The notes beneath the pieces were generated by a model, which was not told the origin of the DNA, ran no database searches, and worked only from the letters and a program-made list of their open reading frames with translations. From Brugia malayi (lineage: Eukaryota; Nematoda; Chromadorea; Rhabditida; Onchocercidae): a stretch of DNA of 64,000 nucleotides. The DNA is taken from contig NW_025062479.1 in the NCBI RefSeq assembly GCF_000002995.4, positions 18,968,721 through 19,032,720 of the forward strand, read 5' to 3'. Positions within the stretch are counted from its first letter, which is position 1. Every line of letters starts with the position of its first letter. The translations under genes were made by a program, and so were the position numbers. Shown here one piece after another: positions 40,901-52,200 of this stretch.

Positions 40901-42441
40901 ATGCGGATTCTTGCGTCGAGTTTCTTAGGTTATAGCTAATAATATTTATCTGAGGAATAAGAATGGATTTTTTTTTTTTTTTTGAGTTCGATGGCAGAAT
41001 TCTTAAATTATATAAAATCTGCGTATTATTCTCGTAATTTATTTAATGCAGTAGGGAATAATTTCTCTAAAATGTGTACACTGGGACAATTAAAACATAA
41101 TTTGATTATTGCTGAAAACCTCTCGTGTACCATAATGGATCAGCTTTGATATTTTTTAATTATTAGTTTCTTTGTAATAATATATATATATTTTTAACAG
41201 TCAGCGGATGTTGATTAAGAAATATCAAACTGTTCTGTGAAGGTACTTTTTTTTATTATACATCGTTCCCCTTTTCTTCATTGTTTGCCTAATCAAACCG
41301 GTGGACATCGATCATCCTATATGAGCTGATTAAGGAACATTTTGAACTAATGCTCACAGTAGTTGTATCACCACATGCCAAATAATAAGATTATGCAGAC
41401 TTTCTCTGGATGGTTTATTCAGGGAAGCGAATTGCTTATTATTCTTTGTTGATCTGTTATTTTATTTTTTGGTTTTCAAAAGTAGCTATTAAGTGCTTTT
41501 TTTAGTGGTGGGCAGCGACGGCGTTTAAGTGTAGCAGTAGCGTTGATTTCACAAACTAATTTAATACTGTTGGATGAGCCGACTGCTGGTGTTGATCCGA
41601 AAGCAAGGCGCCAAATTTGGTGTTTACTCAATGCAGTACGTGAAAGACAGCAAGCGGTGCTTCTTACCTCACATAGCATGAATGAGTGCGAAGCACTCTG
41701 TAATCGTGTTGGCATAATGGATCAGGGATCTTTGATTGCTATTGGATCACCACAACATATTAAAACAAGGTTGAGCGTTTTCTTTTTAGGAAACTTTTTT
41801 TTTTTTTTTTCGCATAATATGACGGATAGGAGTGATATCTCATCTGTACATCACATAGTAATTACCTTGCCATGTCAATCTTTATGCCTTTTATTTCGTA
41901 TATGATATGTGAAGAATTGTCAGATTTGGTGAAAAATACACACTGATTATAACAATTGCTGACCAATATAGACGGGAAGTTCTAATTTCTTCTATCAAAG
42001 AAATTTTTCCTGTTTGTGCTGAGAAGGGTCCTCATAGCACATGCTTATTATGGGATATTACAAAGAGAGAAGGTGACAGGTAAGTAGTTTTATTGTATCT
42101 GGTTGTTTACATTTTCCAGATTCTAAGATTTTATTGTGCCATCAGAATGACAAAAATCAAGTTATGTTAAAAATACTGAATATACACTTTCATAAGTAAT
42201 AAAATAGGATTTATTCCAAAAGGACAAACAACCAATGGATAGTAATTTTAAAAGCTTTCTAACGCTCATCCAAATTCTTCTGAAATGAAAAATTTACCCA
42301 ATAATATCACAGTTTAGGTGGTCGGAGATGTATGGAAAATTATGCCAACTTGCGGGACGGTTTCCATGGATTCTTGATTATTCATTGACACAGACGACAC
42401 TTGAAGGAGCCTTTTTGCAACTTTCACAGCGCGAAAAGTGA
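28917..42441 (+). CDS. ABCA-subfamily full ABC transporter (CED-7/ABT-like)
   Basis: Thirty-one exons, about 1622 aa. Exons: 28917-29051, 29316-29467, 29595-29782, 30022-30251, 30471-30662, 31030-31152, 31405-31546, 31676-31792, 32290-32465, 32904-33077, 33367-33657, 33878-34038, 34234-34387, 34775-34911, 35113-35211, 35485-35576, 35699-35761, 35838-36014, 36130-36305, 36473-36617, 36862-37037, 37465-37595, 37913-38102, 38457-38561, 39394-39537, 40054-40228, 40477-40583, 40756-40928, 41506-41769, 41924-42079, 42318-42441. All phases agree. Two membrane domains alternate with two ATPase domains. NBD1: Walker [11 protein letters not shown]-loop GFCPQYNAL, signature LSGGMKRK, Walker [14 protein letters not shown]-loop [12 protein letters not shown]2: [53 protein letters not shown] before TM2 is typical of ABCA loops. 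ABCA proteins move lipids across membranes; CED-7 acts in corpse engulfment. Which paralogue this is cannot be told here. Confidence 0.93.
31296..31333. repeat. Tandem duplication, two 19-bp units, in ABCA intron
   Basis: TTCCGCTTCTTGACACGAG is followed directly by the same unit with a final A instead of G. Confidence 0.85.
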
Positions 42442-43319
42442 TTTGCTGCAAATAATGATATTGGCAAATTTTGTGGTTGTAAATATGTCATTTCAGTCCT
42501 TCACTATGCATGCTACACCTATAAATCGGCTTTTAAAGTATCTTATTACGTCAGATTGGATCTGTTGAGAAATCCAAAGTTATAATTTGGACTCACCTAT
42601 TTACATTTCGGAAAGAAGAGTTTGGAATGACAGATTGGATTTTCTTTTGTTTACTTGCATTCTCATCCATCCCGAACGATTGTTTTCTGGCTTACTACAA
42701 TCATATTCCTCAACCTTTTATATGATCACCTGTCTGTTCCACCCACGGTTCATGTCTTGTTATTCGGAATGAGTGAGGTTTAGCGTTACTCGTACACTTC
42801 TTTTTTGGCTCCCCTTCTATGGTACCCTATGCAGCGATGGAAACTGTTAGACCAGTCATTGCAGGAAAAAACCCATCGGGGATTGCGTTCCCCTTTTCTA
42901 CAACTCCCCTGTAGCTTCCATCGGGAAGTCTCAATTTCTCAAAGGGAGGCAAGCGAATTTGGTTCTTGTCACCATATGCAACGTTGCAGCTCGTCTGGTC
43001 TGGTGATTCTTCTTCTAATTCAACTTTTAGGTTTAAGTCGGTGGATCTTCGTGAGATCACAGGAAAGGACATTTATTCTGAGTTGAGAGTTAAATAAGCC
43101 GGCTATAGTTCGAGCTTGGTCCAGAAGTTTTCCCGCAAGCTGTAGGAATAGTGCAACATTTGCTGGATGGGGTTGTAGTTTGATTTATCGGATCTTATCA
43201 TTATGATTGTATATTTAGTGTTTTGAGCCAGTTTTGTGTCGTATGCTGTTTGTGATTTCGTTCTTTGTGACCATTATTTAGTCGGTATGGGGAATTAAAG
43301 TGTATTATTCTTTGGTTCT
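42442..43319. other. Intergenic between ABCA and UTP18
   Basis: Holds the ABCA 3' end and the region before the UTP18 trans-splice site. The middle (about 42800-43110) is less A+T-rich and has open frames on both strands; the minus-strand one is listed as a possible retroelement relic. A promoter for UTP18 could also lie here. Confidence 0.4.
42827..43090 (-). mobile_element. Possible BEL/Pao-type gag relic (degenerate)
   Basis: The minus-strand open frame of about 81 codons contains NQIRLPPFEKLRLPDGSYRG, which recalls the 'hydrophobic-LPKLELPxFxGxxxxW' region of BEL/Pao gag proteins common in filarial genomes. The match is loose, the frame breaks soon after, and no LTRs or enzyme motifs are visible, so this is weak. 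Confidence 0.22.
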
Positions 43320-43330
43320 AACATATGCAG
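43320..43330 (+). promoter_or_regulatory. Trans-splice acceptor for UTP18
   Basis: AACATATGCAG ends at 43330, twelve bases before the ATG at 43343, with no preceding exon of the gene. A diverged copy of this acceptor and start region lies at 43700-43769. Confidence 0.45.
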
Positions 43331-43342
43331 AGAGATAAGGAA

Positions 43343-46300
43343 ATGGTTCGGCAGAAACGGAGAACTGAGGATCGAGAGGAAGAAGATCGGTTAGCAAAAA
43401 AATTGTTTGGCAGCAGTGCTGGCTTTCCGGATGGCTTTGAGGATAGCGGTGATGACGATGACGAGGTGGAAGAAATGTTTAAAGAAGAGGTATGACGGTG
43501 TATTCATCTGGATTACGTGATCTAGGATAAAAATGTTTCGAGATATAGGCGATGAACTTGATCTGATAGGCTCATGTTGTCTTCAGAGACAGTAGATTTA
43601 AGGAATATTTTAACTTTAAATTTATTTCAAGAAATCATCTGTCAAAAGCTGGCTCATTTGGTTGGTATAAGGGATTAAAGTATATTAATCTTTGGTTCAA
43701 TGTATTACAGTAGGCAAAGGAATGGTTCGGCAGATACGGAAAACTAAGGATCAGGAATTTTTATTAGAAGTAATAATAATATAGTTCTAAAGTTCCGTCA
43801 GTTACAATGCTTGTTCAAAATTTTGGTGGCAAAGTTTATAAGTGATAAAAATAACGGAAGACATGTGAAAAGTTGTTTCAGATAGAAGTTGGCAAGAAAC
43901 CTGCTTGGCAGGATGAAGATGATATAGTTGAAGAGGCGGTTGTGGAAGTGCCACTGTATCGGAGAAAAATGCAAATTAGAAAAGCAACTGATGCTTTGAA
44001 TCAGAAATTAACTCCAAAGGTCATTTTTTACTTTTAAACATCCTGTTTAATGGGAATGTAAGCAAGCTAATCATATAGCATCGGAGTAGCAATAATTCGC
44101 TTCATGACTGAGCAGTATATCTGATATTAAGCGGTCTTGCCAGTAATCTTGTAATGGGAATTTTCACTGTTCCTAAACATCCCATACTTCTAGTCTTCTC
44201 GGATACATTCAGTAATGGAAGCTTACATCACTCTCTAACATTATAAAGTGGTTTGTTTCTTCAAGGAAAATTAAAGTACGAATATTCCAGGAATATGAGG
44301 GGCGATTACGACAACTGTTTTGTCACAGTTCTGGTGCTGCTCCGGCGTGGTCTCAGTTTTCCTGTATGTTCTTAATTTTGATGTCTAGTTTCTCGGAAGT
44401 GTGTCTTATTTTGGTTTTCGTTATACGATTCGCTGTTTTTTAATTTTAATCTATTAAGTATTCTAGTATGTGGAAAAAAGGAAACTCAACATGCTGAATC
44501 AGATGACGACGATCTGCAGGATGCAGTACGCGAAATAACTACGTTTACAGGAAAATGTGTTACTGGCAGCAGGTCATTAACAAAAAGTGTAATTAGCGTT
44601 AAACGAGTGAATAATATTACACATGGACATCGATTTGGGAAGGTTGTATGATATGTCATACTTATTTCTTTGAAATTTATGAAGTTCTGATTTGTAGAAG
44701 TCTTATAATCTATTTCATCCTGACAGTAAAATATGCTTCATTAGAAACCGATGAGAGCGTTACAATTTCATCCATCTCGTAAGGTGCTTATGTGTGCTGG
44801 TGAGAATGGTCTTCTCAGTCTTTTCGAGGTATTTTTTGCTTGCATTTTCATGGTTTAATTTTTTACTACTGCGTTAAATTTTAGAGAGGAGTTTAAACCC
44901 ATTTTATTTAGGTAGACTTACCAGAAACGGAAGAAGCTTTTCTGCAGAGTATCCATTTCAAAGCACTTCCAATCACCAGTGCTTCCTTTACTGCAGATGG
45001 TTCCAAAATAATCGTTGGCTCGAAAAAGAAGGTCCAGGACTTAGAATATTTCTGATTTAACATTTTGACATATTATAATAGTGATAAATTAATGATGATG
45101 ATAGTAATGATAGTGATAACAGTATAATAATAGCAATAATAATAAACAAATAACTGATAATAATAAATAATAATAGCAGTAATAAATAATAATAATAATA
45201 TAGTTACAATGATAGTAATAAATAATAATAAATAAAAGTGGTAATAGTTTATTATTATTACTGCTATAACTTATTATATTACTGGTTATTATGGTACTAG
45301 TATATTTGCTAAGAAATGTTGATTCTGAGTCGAGATACAAGAAACGATATAACTTATGACCATTCTCAACATATATTACAGAAATCTCTGTTTTGTTACG
45401 ATCTTATGGATGCTAAAGTGATGCAGATGAGAACTCCTTATGGTACTAGTTTTTTTTTCTGCTTCATCTTATAAGTTGAGAAAAAAGCAAAGCAATTGTT
45501 ATATGGAGAAATTTTTACAGAAATGACGAAAATGCACATGGGGCGTTTTTCGCTATCATCTGATGGCAAATACATAGCTGTTTTGGCATATAACGAAGTA
45601 CACGTTTTAACTTCAGTGGTATGTTGTTAGACTGTGCATTTACTTGGTCTTTTCTTTATTCTTCATTCAATGAAAGTTCATTGAGTTTGTTGTTATGCTG
45701 TGTAACATTTCATTCTACACAGATCGGATAATAAGCTGATGATTTTCCCAACAGTAGTAAAAACTGAACCAAGAGTTCAACTCAGTGTAGTAGGAACTGA
45801 AACCAAATATACTGGCTTCTATGAAGAAACTCTTATATATATAATGAAACGAAAGCAGTAACAGCAAATTTTTTTTTTTTTTTGTTATTTATTTGTTTAC
45901 TTACTGATCTATTTTGTGTTCTTTTCCAGTTGTTTTTCTCCGCTTTCTCTTCCGTTCTGACAGTGATTTTTTAAATTAAGATCAAATTTCAGTCATCGGA
46001 ATATATTGGCGTCTTGACGGCTTCAGCAAAAATTGCTTCCGTACAGTTTTTCCCTAATGATTCATCAACCATTTTTACTCTGGAGGGTAGGTTTCGATGT
46101 TTCGTGATTTCATGAACTTAATTCATACGGCCACCTTTGCATTAAACAAATGTAAAACTATTGTTAAGTACTCCTCAAAGAAAGTGTTTAGAAAATGGAC
46201 AGGTATTAATATGGAATATCAGGAAGTTGAAAGAGCAACAAGCATTTTACGACGAAGGTTCAGTTAAGGGGACAGTAATACAAATAAGTGAAAATGGTCA

Positions 46301-47067
46301 ATACATTGCCTGTGGGTAAGTCACTGAAACTGTTGAAAGGCAATGAGTATAATAAGATTATTGTCTTCAGAAGGACTGATTAGAGAAAGTTCTCAAAGTT
46401 GGTATTATTAGCCGATACTGAAGCAAGCATTTACGAAGTTTAGGATTTCAAGGTTCCTTTTCATAGAACATAAGTTTTGTCAGGGGCTAGATCCGGTTTG
46501 TGATACTGCCAAAAATGAATGATGCTTTGCTAATTACCCTACCAATTGCTGGTTCATCTGCATGATCTAGTGAGCAATGAACTGCTTAATTCCAGGAATT
46601 ATAAAATGTTTTAGATCCAGTACAGGAATTGTAAATCTATACGACTCTGCAGATGTTCTGAAAAACTCGCTTCCAAGACCCGTAAAAGCGCTCGATAATC
46701 TTACAACATCTATTGATTGTATGGCATTTAACAATGATTCGCAAATCCTTTCGGTATCTTCCAGTGTAAAAGTAAGTGACTTATTTATGAGCATCTTTAA
46801 GCACTAAAGAAAACATGGTAACTTTTATTTCTCGATTCATATTATTCAATGAGTACATAAGGCTTAACCGAAAATAAGTTTCAGAACAACTCGATTAGGC
46901 TGATGCATGTTGGGAGCCGAACTGTTTATACAAATTTCCCACCAAGAGCTGTGAGCCTTGGAAAAGTAACAGTGACTGACTTTTCACCAAAAAGTGCTTA
47001 TATGGGTGTTGGTGACGACAAAGGCTTCCTCTCCCTATTTCGACTTTCACATTTTACTACTTATTAA
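43343..47067 (+). CDS. UTP18: U3 snoRNA-associated protein 18 (UTP18/WDR50), WD-repeat protein
   Basis: Twelve exons: 43343-43489, 43882-44019, 44291-44363, 44467-44642, 44745-44828, 44912-45031, 45382-45442, 45521-45618, 45993-46086, 46192-46315, 46615-46771 and 46885-47067; 484 aa (human about 556). UTP18 belongs to the small-subunit processome, which processes pre-18S rRNA in the nucleolus; the yeast protein also recruits the exosome cofactor Mtr4. The N-terminal third is acidic and disordered (EDSGDDDDEVEEMFKEE), with KPAWQDEDDD, which in this family precedes the beta-propeller. The propeller repeats include KPMRALQFHPSRKVLMCAGE, GRFSLSSDGKYIAVL, ASVQFFPNDSSTIFTL, SIDCMAFNNDSQILSVSSS and a final VTVTDFSPKSAYMGVGDDKG. 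The start is set by a trans-splice acceptor 12 bases upstream. Intron 1 contains a second, diverged copy of the start region that may act as an alternative first exon. Confidence 0.92.
43645..43769 (+). repeat. Diverged duplicate of the UTP18 acceptor/start region inside intron 1 (possible alternative first exon)
   Basis: The stretch matches 43262-43385 at most positions: the GGGATTAAAGTATATTA-like upstream block, TCTTTGGTTC, an acceptor TGTATTACAG ending at 43710, then AGGAATGGTTCGGCAGATAC. Its ATG at 43722 opens 16 codons (MVRQIRKTKDQEFLLE) followed at 43770 by GTAATA, a possible donor in phase 0, the phase in which exon 2 (43882) begins. Used as a first exon it would replace the first 49 residues by 16. 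Confidence 0.7.
45080..45275. repeat. (ATA/AAT)n-rich simple repe­at in UTP18 intron 6
   Basis: About 200 bases of imperfect GATAGTAATAATAATAAATA-type repeats between exons 6 and 7. It creates a spurious Tyr/Leu-rich open frame on the other strand. Confidence 0.8.
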
Positions 47068-48170
47068 AGAGAGTTTCTGGAAAATGTTGGTTGTATAAAT
47101 TTCAAGTAAAAAATGTGTTGCAATAGTCCACAATATGAAAGTATCTGCTTTGCAGTATATAACTTGAAAGTGCTATTCAGAAACAAGTAATACAAACAAG
47201 TAATACAAACAAGTAATAGTTTGCTTCAAAAGAAAGTATGGAAAAATTTAGCTGAACTGGTAAAGATCGGTTACTGTAAGGATTGTGCGGCCTTTATTAT
47301 GGAAGCAACGATTAACCGTTCACTGTTTGATGAAACCAGTTTTATTATGTTCACAGATAACGACTTTTGAGGAATGCGAACTAACAATAAGAAAAGTAGT
47401 TTGGTATCAAAATCAACACGCGACGTTTGACTAATTCTCAGTTCCCACATCTTTTGTTACTCTGGAAAAGACTAAAGAAAATCAGTAACTAATGGAAACT
47501 ATTGAATACCTATTCTTTTTCTTTCCTGTTATATTAATTGACTAGAAATTACAATTTCGATGATATTCCGGGAATTCGTGCATTTGGGACCATGCAAACA
47601 TACGTAAAATGGATTTATTGAATGTGAAGAGTCCCACGCAACAAAACCCGAAGTCCTTTATAAAATCGAGTTTTCAAAATACGAAATAAAGCGGGAAGGA
47701 GGTGAGTTGAATAAAAGGCATTGCTAGCCTGTTCCAACCTCACAAATACTAGCTAATATTGAATTTTTTGGTGGGACCGAGCTAGCGGATGTTTCACTGC
47801 ATCACTCAGCACTTATTCCGGTATTAATGATCATTTTTTTGTGAAGAAACGAATCAACATAAAAATGTTCAAGTAGTATCTATTTGGTGTGAATATAGCG
47901 AAAGTAGTGAATACCTTAAGATTCATATGCAAAGTGACTGACATTCAACAAACATTGAGCAAACTGTAACGACGGTTTTACTCTAAGACATGTACAATCA
48001 AGGGAAAGTGAAAGCCGATTTGTGATGAGTAAGGTAAGGGCAAAACAATCGGCCTGAGTGATCGACTTTTCAAAATTACCGTATGTAAGCGAAGGGTCGA
48101 AAAGTTGGATAGGTGAAAAAGTTGCGGAAACAGGAAAAATGAAACAACGACTACTGGTATCAGGAATACT
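47068..48170. other. Intergenic between convergent UTP18 and importin-5
   Basis: Both 3' ends face this 1.1-kb stretch. Apart from a three-copy 13-bp tandem repeat at 47181-47219 I see no feature. Confidence 0.5.
47181..47219. repeat. Tandem repeat, three 13-bp units
   Basis: Three consecutive copies of AAACAAGTAATAC, the last ending in G. Confidence 0.85.
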
Positions 48171-49203
48171 TCATGCTAGCAATCGATGTAGTGTAGTCAT
48201 TTGGGACTCAGTTAAGACTGCACCACCAACCACAGCTTCAAAAAGACTTTTATCTGCCTGCAAAGAAAAAAACTATCCACACGTATAGAGACAAATTTAG
48301 ACCCTCATCTCTCAGTCCACAGTTCAACTTAACTTAATCTGAATAATATAATCATGAGCTAAAAATCTGAACTCTCGACACATTCATTCACATATACACA
48401 TTAATGAAAAGAGGTTCCAAGCCGAAAAAGAAAAAAAAAAAACTAAGATTAAAAAAAGAATCCATTAAAGCTTTATAGTAATCGTCAAAGTAGAACATGA
48501 AGAGATATCAATGTCGAACTAAATATTTAAAAACTACTAACAAAACAAGTATGATACCTGCATGAATTTCAATATGTTGATCAAACGATGTTTGACATTA
48601 TTTTTATCGATGTCATCATCAAACGCTCCTTTTTCAAAGGCTTGTACAATAACGGTTAATATTCGAGGAAGATTGGAATTGTTTTCGCCCAAGACCAAAG
48701 GATTATTACTGAAACACTGATAAATAATTAATGAAAAACAAGACTAATAAGCACGAATAATTTCGGGATTTGCTCAATATTACGTTTAGTAATTTCATTT
48801 TCGAAATATAGTACACAACATATTCATATTAACAGAGTGGTATTACATTTTTTCATTATACTGGATATCCAGGAAAAAGTTGGAAATCATCAAAAATGTT
48901 AGTTCTGCGTGCATTTAAAACAAGCTAAAATTTGAAATCAAATAAAACAAAAAGATACCTTTCAATAAGATCAGCAAAATACCCGTAAACATGCGGCGCT
49001 TCCTCTGGATCATCCCAAGTAGGAAGCCAGCTTAGAAATGTCGGTATGACCTATTGAAGTATAACGATGAATAAATACGAAAAATAACAAATAAGAAGTT
49101 AATATAAAAGACAAAGAAAAAGTTAATAATCATTTGGTGTACTGAAGCAAAAAATTTCCTTTTCCTTACATGAACAAAAAATAAAGTGCTACGAAATGCT
49201 ACG

Positions 49204-49248
<45 letters not shown>

Positions 49249-52200
49249 CCAGCATTTTTGGAATACTGGAGTAACTGGTTGCATCACACTACCTTTTATG
49301 ATTTACAAACAGAAAAAAAAAGAAAAAAAAAAAAAAAAAACAAAATTACTAAAGCCGATTACGATTATGGTAACATTATCAATTTCATCAATACCATAAA
49401 AGTAAACTAATATTTCAAATCAGAAAATTTAGAGTTATTTTCATCTCTGTATCACCATTTCAGAAATAAAGCACATCAATCAATGCAAAAAAACATAAAA
49501 TGCAAATAACCAAACATACCGCATTCACATCGACCATCGATGAATTATATTTAAGAATTTTAGCAACGGCACTAATAGCATTCTCAGTTGCTACATTTCC
49601 TTCCTCGGTAGATCTCGCGTCAACTCTTGAAATCATATTTGCTAGATGCGGTAAAGCGCCTACAAAATTTAATATTTTGAAGTCCAGTATTCAATTCCAA
49701 ATTACTCACTTTTGGTCATTTTCTCTCCTTCCTCATACCTCTCTTTTCCATTCTTTTAATCTAGCACTATGCTTTTTCAATCTCTTTAATATTATTACAG
49801 AAAGATTTCTACCTGCGCATGCTTGTGCATAATTACTGCCACCGTGCTGTCCCATAATTCCAAATCCATATGCTGCACTTTGACGAACTTCTGGATATTC
49901 GTCAGAAAGAGCATTAAGCATAGGACCATAGAACGATGAGTGATATTTAATACTTGCTTCACCACCATATTCAATCACATCGTCAAATATGCAAATGGCC
50001 CACTGTCTTTCACTGTAATACCTTCGCGAATCCAACAATGGGATAAAATAGTCCGCTAAATTTTCAAAATACGGCATGAGATTCTGGCCATATGCTTTGA
50101 AAAGACAATGGATAACATCTGAAATCCGTGCTAGTACACCTGTTTCTTCTTCTAACTCCTCCTTTAGCGCTTCTACTGCATCTTCTTCATCATCATCTTC
50201 GTCTTTATGTTTTCCACGCTCTATACACCGTTCAGTATATTCAACCATTTGCTGATTGACGATACCCAAGATTAGTTCCAACTGCTCCTGAGTAATCAGT
50301 GATGGACCCAATTCCTCAATACACTGTGCTACTCCATGAAGTTGATCAGCTAGCACCTCTTTATCATGTTCTCCATCGATAGCCTCTTTGTATGCTGATA
50401 TAACAGCATTCCAAAGTTGCATTCTGAATTGATCACCTCTACTGCGGGCACACTCCAGTAAACATGGCAAAATATCGGCAGCTGCAGAACGGACAGCTGC
50501 AAAATTTTCTTTAGGAAACAAACAAGTTTACAAAGCAAAACATCCCTTAACATCTCTATAATGACGTGTAAAGAACACTGAGTGATCTCCCATAATTTCA
50601 GAAAAACTAATACGTCTTATTCTGCTACGATAAAAGTTCATTTTCAGAAAAAAAGAAAAAACATACATAATAATATTTACTAACCATCATGAAACATAAA
50701 CTTAAGATGGGGAAGCATTAGTTGAGTAACTGGCTCAATATAAGGACTGAATGCCGATTTAAGTTCACGAGCATAACATACAAGCATTTCACAAGCAGTA
50801 GCTTTATCTTCCAATCCAGCTGTTTTTATGCCTGAAAATTTTTCTTCTCTAAAGTTTATTTACTGAAGTCAAAGTTTAAAAAGTAATAAGAAATTAAACG
50901 AATAGTCAGTCCCTCACGCAATCAAAAATCGTTGCAACACCTATTTTGTTAACAACAAAAATTATTCGAAAAAAACTCGAAAAGACCAACTTACCGAACA
51001 TTTTCTGGTCACCCAGAGGAACAAAGTTCCAATCTGGATCCTCCTCCTGATTAGCAATATCTTCGTCATTCATCAGCGTAACATCAGGTTTAATTGATGC
51101 AGCCCTTAATACTGGAGGCATCACAAGCGGCAAAAAAGCAGCAAATTCTTCCCCAAGAATTTTACATATCCGCGCCCAAGCACTAATCATGTAAGATATC
51201 TATAAAACTTCAAATGAAAACAAAATCAAAAAATCAAGTTAAAATTCATTTATGAACGTGATATGAATTAATAGTAAAACAGATCTCAAATGATCTCGGA
51301 CAAACAAACCTAAAAATCTAAAAACCTAAAAACGAATTTGCATCGCATCTGATAATTATGATTTTTCAAAACAATAGCACTGAAAAGGAAAATAATTCAA
51401 AACCTCCAAATAGAAGATATGAAACTATTAACGTTAAATAAAGTAATTTACATACTTGTGGATCATCTGCTGAAATCTGCTCGAATTGAGCTTGATTGGC
51501 TAATAACATCTGCATAATTTCATTTGCATCTTTGGCGAACTGTAAATAAAATATGGAGAAAAAATAACGAACAAAAACATCCGATGAATTTGAAAAAGAA
51601 AAATATATATGAACCATAAAATGAACGCGAAAGAAACAAACCTTTTCTTTTCCTACTGCTAACCCGATCAGAGATATACATTCGATAGTTTTACCACGAA
51701 GAGTATTCAGTTCATCAACATTTGAATTTTGTAAAATATACTTCAATGGAGGCATTAAGCTTAAAAAAAAAAAAAAAAAAAAAACTACAATTATTACTTC
51801 ACTTAAATTTTATCACAAAAACGATCAATAGCGTCATGGATGAAGCTAGAGAAGCTACTTTTTTGTTAACCCATCTGTATTAATAAAATTATACCTGTCG
51901 TAAAACGCAATAAACAGATCTTGAGCAGCATCTGCAACCGATGCTATAGTTGTAATGACCTGTTCCAACACAAGTTTCTTGCCGCGTTCCAGAAGCTTAA
52001 AGAATCTTAGGCAATGAATAATCTATAACAAATGTTAATTATCAAGGATATGATCCCCAATAATTAAATGGACCATCAAATCTTTACGAGTTCTACTTTA
52101 AATCTACTAACAGTTTCATAGAAAGACTACCTGTTTGAAAGTATGGTCCAAAACAAATTCTAATTTCTCCATTATTTGCGGAAGATAAACTGCAATGATA

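Noticed and set aside
45089..45340. Minus-strand Tyr/Leu-rich open frame
   Set aside because: Translation of the AAT-type simple repeat in a UTP18 intron.
49186..49410. Plus-strand open frame with an Ile-Tyr run and Lys-rich tail
   Set aside because: Created by the (TA)n repeat and a poly-A run inside an importin-5 intron.
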